From assembly GCA_033558025.1 (NCBI GenBank), contig JAUCEF010000001.1:2046001-2110000 (forward strand): DNA of 64,000 nucleotides. The letters run 5' to 3'. Source of the stretch: Phytophthora sp. 'mugwort' (lineage: Eukaryota > Oomycota > Peronosporomycetes > Peronosporales > Peronosporaceae). Positions within the stretch are counted from its first letter, which is position 1. Each line of letters starts with the position of its first letter. The position numbers and the translations under genes are program-made. The notes under the pieces are model-generated. The model was not told the origin of the DNA. It saw only the letters and a program-made list of their open reading frames with translations, and ran no database searches. This document shows, piece after piece, positions 57,129 to 64,000 of this stretch.

Positions 57129-58091
57129 CTAGTTCTTAACGAGTCCCAAGTGCAAATGGGCATTTAGATGGAATATTTCCGACTTGCAACTCCGGCTACT
57201 TGCCCGATTCGACTTCGCTCTGAGTAGTATTGAAAATAGTGCTTGCCCCGCGGTCAAGAACTCCGTATCGTTTCCGGTTGACCCACCGTTCTGGATATCC
57301 TTGATAAAGTCCAACGCGTTGGAGACACGAGCGTATATTCCAGGTATTATGCCACATTTGTCAGGTCCACTACTCACAATCCCCACGACCACACCATTTA
57401 CAAGAAGTAGGCCACCTGAATCGCCGTTGCAGGAGTCTTTCCCATTTTCAAGACCAGCACAAATAACGGAATCGTCCACAGTGATGTTTTCGGCGGCTCC
57501 GATGTATGCTTTGACACTTCTTGCTCGATACAATCTCGACATCCACGGTTTGAAGGATTTCATGAGATGTTCCGTTTCGGGTTTGCCCCCAGCCCATGGT
57601 AGTAGCCATCACCCTAGACTTGTCGTCGGACCCATCTGCCGCAGCCAAACGCGCTGGTTGGATCTTTGATGGTGTCTCCAACTTGAGCACGGCCACATCG
57701 TGGATGACGGTCGAAAGATCAGTAGACAAGCGGTATTGCGGATGGCGAAAAGCCTCAACGACACGTATTATTTCGGACTTCGGGAACCCCCACCCAACTT
57801 GTGCTTCGACCCGAGAGAGGCGTGGACATCGTACAGGAACCACTCCAAACAATGACCAGCTGTGAGGATGTATTGGGGAGAGATGAACGTACCACCACAA
57901 AAGACCTCACTGCCGGAGCCGTTTAAATGCAGACCCATCATGTACATGTGTTTGCCAATTTTCGCGTTTGACCCGCCGTATATGCGGCTTTCTTCATCTG
58001 AAGCAAGGTCGTCCGTGAGTTCTGAGAAAGAGAAGCCGTTCACGAGCATCACAAACGCGAAGGTGAGCAGACCAAAATGAATAGGTTTCAT
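57129..58091 (-). pseudogene. secreted trypsin-like serine protease with two frameshifts
   Basis: This is a chymotrypsin-fold S1 protease. The start at 58091 gives a signal peptide (MKPIHFGLLTFAFVMLVNG), then an activation site SRIYGGSN. All catalytic residues are visible: His in LTAGHCL, Asp in IHDVAVLKL, Ser in SCNGDSGGLLLV. Conserved Cys (FCGGTF, ICAGLENG) and the MGWGQT loop are present. The frame breaks twice, near 57785-57800 (in a G-rich run) and near 57508-57520. Neither break fits a GT-AG intron. Phytophthora glucanase-inhibitor proteins have this same fold with a damaged triad; here the triad is complete, so it resembles an active enzyme in origin. A sequencing or assembly error remains possible. 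Confidence 0.78.
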
Positions 58092-58363
58092 TGTTGGCCC
58101 GAAGTAGCACGGTAGCACCTTGACCGAGTAGACAGTAGAATTGCTATTGAGCTTGGCGTGGTAAAGAATTATAAAGTGAGATCGGTCCGTCCACTCAATA
58201 CATAGGTACATGCAGGCCTCTTGAAACTGGGCAAAAATGCCTCCATACCTACTTTGACTGGATAGGTATTTTCATGGCAGCCTAATTAGGCACTTAACTG
58301 CCAAATATATGGGAAATCCGGCAGATCCTACATTAGGCATTCCAGCAGCATACAAAAATCAAG

Positions 58364-59789
58364 TCAATCCTCGCGGGGGTCAAGCGCGGCTGTCTTCGTG
58401 TCAACCGTGGCGCTCACCTCGTCGGCCATAGCAAGCAGCTCAAAGTACTGTTTCGCCTGAAGCTGCCCTTCAATGGCGTAGTTGCACATGGAGGAGCGCT
58501 GGGCGTTCTTGATTTGCTTCAATGCGCTGAATTCACCCTTAGCAAAGTGCGTACCAGGGGAAATGGCAGCGAGCCCAGCAAGAAGCGACGTTAAGCGCGT
58601 GAACTGGCACTCCAGGTCCACAGCTGACCATAAATCATTAAATGGTAGCCTCATCCCCCCATCTACACGCCGCCGGAAGGTTGTATCGTTCTGGTACATA
58701 GCGATCAGCTTCGTGCGCTGCTGCCCAAATGTCGTTTGCAGCAGTGATTCCGTAGCGAGTGGTCAGACGAGTATCATGACGCTTCATCAGGTCTCTGAAT
58801 GGTCGTCGCACTGCATAACCTCCAGCGGTGTCTCGGGGCAGTACTCGGTTGCTTCAGTGCCGATCTTGATTTTAGTCACACTCTTGATTAATCCGGACAG
58901 CGCTGCGGTTACTTCATTTACTAGCCGCTATCGTTGTTCCGTGTCCAGACTCTGGTACATAGTAGAATGATGCCATGCTGAGGTGCTGAGCGACCTTTTT
59001 CCCTTGTCAACAGCGACCGCAATTCGCTCACCACCGCCCTGGTCCCGCTCAAATTTGAGCTACAGGGAGCGGGCTAGCGTTGCAAAGGCATCGTATAGAA
59101 CCTTCATTGGACGGTCTTCTACTGCATACTCTTGAAGCAGTGACTCGTCAGTTCGGTGACGTCTACCACCACGAAAAGGCAGAGCCACCACGAGCAACTT
59201 GAGGCTTTTGCTTTTTTTCAGCTTTGAGACGCTTCAGTTCCTGGTAGTTGGTAGCGAGGTAATTGCACGAATCGTAAATGGACTCCCAGCGCGTCGTCGA
59301 GTACGTTGGGCACTGGCCAACAATAGTCCGGATGGTATCAAACGTTCTCGTAAACGAAATCTCCGCGCCCAAGCACGTGCGGAAGCGCACGAACTCGTCT
59401 AAACAGTTAAGAAACGCTCCAATCAAGTGGTTCAATGGGTGACTTCCGCACCAGCGCACAGCGACAACGTGGCCACCGGCCCTTTCGCAAGCGCGTCGCA
59501 TGCGAATTGCGAGGCCCTGTCTACAGCCGAGCATTGTAACAGATCCATCACTGGTAATGCTAATGAGTTTGTGCAACAGGGCGTCCCCACCCACGTTGGA
59601 GAGAGCGTCGAGCACGAGGTCGGCATAGTTTGACGCCGTGTGGCTGAGCGTGCCCATTGGTATGGTCAGCAGACGCATGTTTTTCAAGATACTACCGAGA
59701 TCAAAAGAGACTCGAACGTCGACGAGGCGATGCGTCGCACCGTCGGCCATAATTGAGAAGGCCCACACCTCCGCAAGCACTCGGTGCAA
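58364..59789 (-). pseudogene. hAT-like transposase relic, copy 2
   Basis: Open frame 59163-59789 contains a core like IMADGATHRLVDVRVSFDLG, ITSDGSVTMLGCRQGLA, RWCGSHPLNHLIGAFLN and a Trp-containing CPTYSTTRWESIY, the DUF659/hAT catalytic layout. The C-terminal frame 58364-58699 contains AGLAAISPGTHFAKGEFSAL, a dimerisation-type region. A broken stretch lies between. It belongs to a different hAT lineage from the copy at 9.9-12.0 kb. Confidence 0.6.
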
Positions 59790-60839
59790 TGCATATAGGT
59801 TGATAGCGACGATATATCGAATTGTAGCGACCGATCATTTCCTCACTTACAACGGGTTTTCTCTTGACACAATACCTACTTTTAAGAGGCCTGGGTACAT
59901 GTAATGTGCGCGACAGAAAACAAATGTCTCCATTACAAACGCTTTTTCGTTTGTACCGGTATTTATATATACGTGTACAGTACGCCAATATTACACAATA
60001 ATCATTACAGAGAGATACAGTACTTCACCTGCTCACAATCCATTAACGCAACCAGCATTCATGCAACTGAAGAGAGCCTACCGACAATTAGGGGCGAAGG
60101 ACAAGATGCCGAGCTCGATTTTGTTTTAGATTATAACCACGGGTCATTGGGAAGTCACGCACTATCATGCTGCCGAGGCATACGACTAATAATAGCCATC
60201 CATAGTATTGAGTAAATGGAGCAGTGCTTGCAACCATAGAGCCAGGATACCATCTCAGATTTATATCCTTTGTTCGCCATGTGCTTTTGGTAATGCAAGT
60301 GCACTGCAAAAGTCCATCTTTCCTCTGCACTGTGCAGAGGAATTATAGACTTTTTATATTTATACGAGGTTCGTATTTGAGTTTAGGATGTAGTGTACCT
60401 TTTCACACCTTATCTAGCTGTAAATTGTCCGCCGTTGTTAATTGTCACCCTACCTAGCTGACCAATCAGTAACCCACGTGGCAAATTAACAAAATTTTCG
60501 TGGTTGTGAGTGCGCTGGATGTTCTACCGTTAATTGACGAACAGGTCGGTGAAGTAGGCTGGGATGACGACGTAGTTGACAGGTTTTTCTACCAGGAGGA
60601 GTACAGTATATGTGAATATAACGGTAGTACCGTTCATAATATTTCTTTGTATGTATGTTAGGTTTTTCTCTGTGAGTGGGTTAGGCTGTACAGTGGGGTG
60701 CAGCTAGATTACGCTATTGCGAAAAAGTAACCCTAAACGGCTTTCGCACTACATGTTAGTAACTAAGTAGATTGCCACCATAGCGTAAAGTTGCCGACAT
60801 CGATCGACACTGCCTACAGACATAACATACAAAACGGCG
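59790..60839. other. intergenic, nothing coding recognised
   Basis: AT-rich DNA. A near-perfect palindrome (ttcctctgcac t gtgcagaggaa) lies at about 60320-60342. No gene or further repeat was found before the tandem array. Confidence 0.5.
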
Positions 60840-61540
60840 GGGTATCATTCTTAAGAATATCTATCACCCACTATGCGCTCCGCGCTTTCCCACCGGCCTA
60901 AGTGCTCGATGGGGGAGAACCCTAATCCAGCTACGGCTGGGGTGTCATCTTTAAGAATATCTATCACCCACTATGCGCTCCGCGCTATCCCACCGACCTA
61001 AGTGCTCGATGGGGGAGAACCCTAATCCAGCTACGGCTGGGGTGTCATCTTTAAGAATATCTATCACCCACTATGCGCTCCGCGCTATCCCACCGACCTA
61101 AGTGCTCGATGGGGGAGAACCCTAATCCAGCTACGGCTGGGGTGTCATCTTTAAGAATATCTATCACCCACTATGCGCTCCGCGCTATCCCACCGACCTA
61201 AGTGCTCGATGGGGGAGAACCCTAATCCAGCTACGGCTGGGGTGTCATCTTTAAGAATATCTATCACCCACTATGCGCTCCGCGCTATCCCACCGACCTA
61301 AGTGCTCGATGGGGGAGAACCCTAATCCAGCTACGGCTGGGGTGTCATCTTTAAGAATATCTATCACCCACTATGCGCTCCGCGCTATCCCACCGACCTA
61401 AGTGCTCGATGGGGGAGAACCCTAATCCAGCTACGGCTGGGGTGTCATCTTTAAGAATATCTATCACCCACTATGCGCTCCGCGCTATCCCACCGACCTA
61501 AGTGCTCGATGGTGGAAAACCCTAATACCGCTACGGCTCG
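60840..61540. repeat. 100-bp tandem repeat array (7 copies)
   Basis: The marker ctatgcgctccgcgc recurs at 60871, 60971, 61071, 61171, 61271, 61371 and 61471, exactly 100 bp apart. Copies 2-6 look identical over the full 100 bp. The first differs slightly (tttcccaccggcc versus tatcccaccgacc) and the last diverges after ctcgatggtgg. The unit contains a palindromic gcgctccgcgc, an inverted cagctacggctg and AT-rich ttaagaatatctatcaccca. Confidence 0.95.
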
Positions 61541-62166
61541 CAAGCTTCACATACGCTTGCGGCTCGCTGCGCTCGCTTGGGCAGAACCCTAACCTCTCTG
61601 CGGCTCGCACGCTTCGACACCGCTTGATCGGGGGATAATACACTCGTCCTCTCATGCCGACCAATCAGAAGGATAAAAAACTATTTTATACTACTCCGTC
61701 ACAAAAAAATGTCCGTCTTAGTCTCCACCCGACGGTTATTGGCCAAAATGCTGTGCGAGAATATCTAAGTGCTAGAAATTAACGCAATAGGACCAATTTC
61801 AATGGTGTGCGTGTGTCGAGCTTGATCGCAGAACTCGAGCCGTACAGTGCACGCCAAATCGATAGGACCCCTCAAAGCTGGTCACATTTTTGCTTCTAAC
61901 TCAGCTTGTAGAGCGAATTAGAAGCTGCTGTTTAAATATGTTCTTTTTATTATGCATGGCAAGATGGTGCGCATTTTAACGTCTGCGATTCCATCGCCTT
62001 TGACAGGGTCAGCATACCAATTGCCGGTTTCGGCAGCAGCGACAAAATTATAGTACCGTACACCTTTTATGAACCGCATACAAAGTTCTATATTAAAATA
62101 GCGTACTTAGGGAAACAGCCGTGTTGCACGTACTCGTCTCTACTGAAAAACACGACCTCAGGAAAG
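61541..62166. other. array flank, nothing coding recognised
   Basis: The first ~90 bp continue with GC-rich cggctcgc words related to the array. After about 61650 the DNA is ordinary and AT-rich, without a recognised gene. Confidence 0.5.
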
Positions 62167-62444
62167 CGGTCGGCACCTGAAGGAGCCCACCGCTTTCGAA
62201 AAGCTCGTCGAGGAACATGCAAACGGTTGGGCTGGCGTTCAGCCAAGCGGTGAAGCTTGGTGATGCAATACTGGAGCTGCCATCTTGGTCAGTGCACTCC
62301 AGTATCAAATCCCTAGCCTTGTATTGCATCAGCAACCTTTATCATCACCAAGCTTCACTGCGTGGCTGAGCGCCAGCCCAACCGTTTTTGAATGTTCCTC
62401 GACAAGCTTTTCGAAAGCCCTGGGCTCCTTCAGGTGCCGATCGC
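62167..62444. repeat. long imperfect inverted repeat (fold-back of MULE sequence)
   Basis: The arms are about 62167-62275 and 62296-62444, separated by about 20 bp. The right arm has a ~35-bp extra piece (about 62308-62345). The arms match closely elsewhere, for example tcggcacctgaaggagccc and its complement. The right arm is the 3' end of a MULE-type coding relic, so the left arm is an inverted copy of that segment. Confidence 0.85.
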
Positions 62445-62888
62445 ATTTGTTCGAACTCCTTATCGTCTTGGTAGAGTAGCTCTTGATAAGTGATTGGTGG
62501 TGGACCAGCACTTGCACTTGGCGTCGCAGTCTTGGTCTCCGAAAGCTCGAAACTGGAAGGCTCTCGGCGGGTGTATTGGTGCCGTGCCTAGATTTGTGGG
62601 GGCGGTGTTGCTCGTTAATTCGCCGTCGTTTGTGCATTTGTATAGGCTCGAGCACTCGAGCGTTTTCGATGTGGGCAGGGTTAGGAAGCCACCAGTGCTT
62701 ATCAAAGTGCTCCGGCATCAATTTTAACGCGCCAGCGGACTCTATGGTCGTCATCAGATCGTGACGGCATGGTATCCCATGAATGCGTCTGTACAGTCTC
62801 CGCTTCATACCCGGCCTGATAGTTTGTTACGAAGGGCAGTAAGCCCAACCCGAAGAACCACCGCAAGCCGAATGCTAGCACGACCACG
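62329..62888 (-). pseudogene. MULE/FAR1-like transposase C-terminal (SWIM) fragment
   Basis: The minus-strand frame 62329-62808 contains RIHGIPCRHDLMTTI ... LMPEHFDKHWWL, the SWIM-type zinc finger end (GIPCRH) found at the C-terminus of FAR1/Mutator-like transposases. A basic VLEPIQMHKRRR tail follows. Nothing upstream of about 62888 belongs to it, so it is a truncated 3' piece. Confidence 0.6.
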
Positions 62889-63429
62889 ATCGAGGCGACC
62901 AGGTGACCACGAATGAGACCACCGAGACGGCGGAAATGACCGAGGAAATTCCGTCACCACGGAGAGGAAGACGGAAGTGAACAACGAGACGGCCGAGATG
63001 AGCACTATCCAGCCCGAGGAAACGACTTGAGTGATCGAGGTGACGGAAGAGACCACCAAGGTGGAGGCGACCAAGATGGTGGAGGAGACCGATGCAACGG
63101 AGGGAAGAAGCCCAACTCGATTAAGCGCCGCAGGTCGATGAGCTCAATGGAGTGGGCACGACCGCGCCCGAAGAGGAGAGAACGGAGGGGTAGTCAAACC
63201 CGGGGAAGTTCGAGGCGGTGTCGGTCTAACTTTTGTGGAGTGCGTTGGCGATGGTCTGCAGCAAAGTGCCATGCCGCAGCAGATACCGAGGCACGGTTCT
63301 ACAATTAGATCTTTTGCAGTCACTCGAAAGATAGTTGCGCTTGCTCTACACATGCAGTAACGCGACGTTACGTCCTTCTCTACTCCAGTGCTCCCCAGTT
63401 CAGTGCCCTCTAACATTTCCCGCTACCAT
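62889..63429. other. GA-rich low-complexity sequence, no clear gene
   Basis: Repeated gaggcgacc/gagaccacc words in 62890-63100 give Thr/Glu- or Gly/Asp-rich translations in several frames, all interrupted. A 93-codon plus-strand frame (63027-63308) is part of this. I do not call a gene. Confidence 0.4.
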
Positions 63430-64000
63430 TGTGCTCTTGGTGCTGTAGCCACCGAGTTTGGCGTTCACGCCCGAACTGTGTCGCGAATCTAGAAGCGCGT
63501 AACGACGACGGCCGCTGCTAGCGGAGTGCTGAGGGATCCATCCCGCAAGTCGGCCACCGGTCGCAAAAAGAAGCGCTACGACGAGCCCTTGAGCGGCTGC
63601 GAGGAGCCGCGCCAGAAACGCGGAGTCCCCGCTGCAATGCTGGGCCATCGTATACGTGCGGGGTGAACTTCGAGTGGCTACCAGCGTCTCTAGACCAATG
63701 CTGGCGCTGACGCATGCGAACAAGCTGCAGCAAATTGTGTTCAGCTGTGCGCATATCGGCCCAGTGTCGGTGGTGTTTAGCGCCATGGACGAAACGATCC
63801 ACGCCGATGAAAATCTATTTTACCTAACGAAGAAGAAGGCGCGGTTTATCGCTCTGACGAATGAGCCGGTACCGGCGTTCGGACTTCGGAACCGGCGCCA
63901 TATCATCAAGGTAGTGTACTGGCTACAGTCACACGGTCACGGCAGCGTTGTCAGTACTTCAATGGCAAGCTGGGCATCTGGCCGTTCATCAAGTATGTGC
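63430..64000 (+). pseudogene. DD39D mariner-like transposase relic, copy 3 (cut by window end)
   Basis: Plus-strand pieces: the N-terminal helix-turn-helix (ALGAVATEFGVHARTVSRI) at about 63435-63500, the first-Asp region (SAMDETIHADENLFYL) near 63780-63830, and FNGKLGIWPFIKYV at the window end, the segment that follows in this family. Stops and frame changes occur. The remainder, including the other catalytic Asp residues, lies beyond position 64000. Confidence 0.65.

Noticed and set aside
60840..61540. Possible CRISPR array because of regular repeats
   Set aside because: Repeats are contiguous 100-bp units without unique spacers, and the DNA is eukaryotic.
62093..62335. 80-codon minus-strand frame
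   Set aside because: It is an antisense reading of the inverted copy of the MULE fragment, not a separate gene.

Overview
The window looks like oomycete nuclear DNA, most probably Phytophthora or a close relative. The genes carry few, short GT-AG introns (66-100 bp) or none. Start regions hold pyrimidine-flanked TCATT/Inr-like blocks. Host genes sit as small islands in a sea of decayed Copia, hAT, PIF/Harbinger, DD39D mariner-like and MULE-like transposons. A short fragment with the W/Y pattern of RXLR-effector WY folds is also present. The species assignment is inference; no rRNA, tRNA or species marker was seen.

Host genes in order: exonuclease 1 (EXO1, +, 509-2956, six exons); an Arg/Ser-rich hypothetical protein (-, 3091-4179); a cytochrome P450 (-, 5568-7193); a neutral sphingomyelinase-like phosphodiesterase with two C-terminal membrane helices (+, 22738-24329, one intron); a small ankyrin-repeat protein (+, 25985-26731); a second P450 (-, 27007-28626); a third P450 (+, 51539-53167); and a secreted trypsin-like serine protease whose reading frame is broken twice (-, 57129-58091). 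The three P450s are intronless paralogues of 539-542 residues that align almost without gaps and share an Inr-like promoter block, so they form a dispersed family expansion of about 46 kb.

Transposon regions: 8.1-16.0 kb is a decayed Copia element interrupted at 9.74-13.03 kb by a hAT element and a GC-rich structured block. 17.2-18.95 kb is a Harbinger pair (DDE transposase plus Myb/SANT-like gene). 19.4-20.66 kb is a mariner-like element. 29.7-33.2 kb is a decayed element with a Cys cluster and an RNase-H-like core that I cannot place. 34.1-38.1 kb is a Copia relic, followed by the WY fragment and a MULE relic (39.4-40.96 kb). 41470-48113 is a structurally complete Copia provirus-like insertion with two LTRs, a perfect 5-bp target duplication, a primer-binding site matching the anticodon arm of initiator tRNA-Met, and a Josephin-like cysteine-peptidase ORF on the opposite strand between RNase H and the 3' LTR. 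49.4-50.65 kb and 63.43-64.0 kb hold further mariner-like copies, 58.36-59.79 kb a second hAT, 60.84-61.54 kb an exact 100-bp tandem array, and 62.17-62.89 kb a MULE SWIM-domain fragment folded back on itself as an inverted repeat.

The most unusual signals are the antisense Josephin-like ORF inside the Copia element, the gag start codon lying inside the primer-binding site, the 100-bp array related to a dispersed repeat, the MULE-derived hairpin, and the unplaced 29.7-33.2 kb element.
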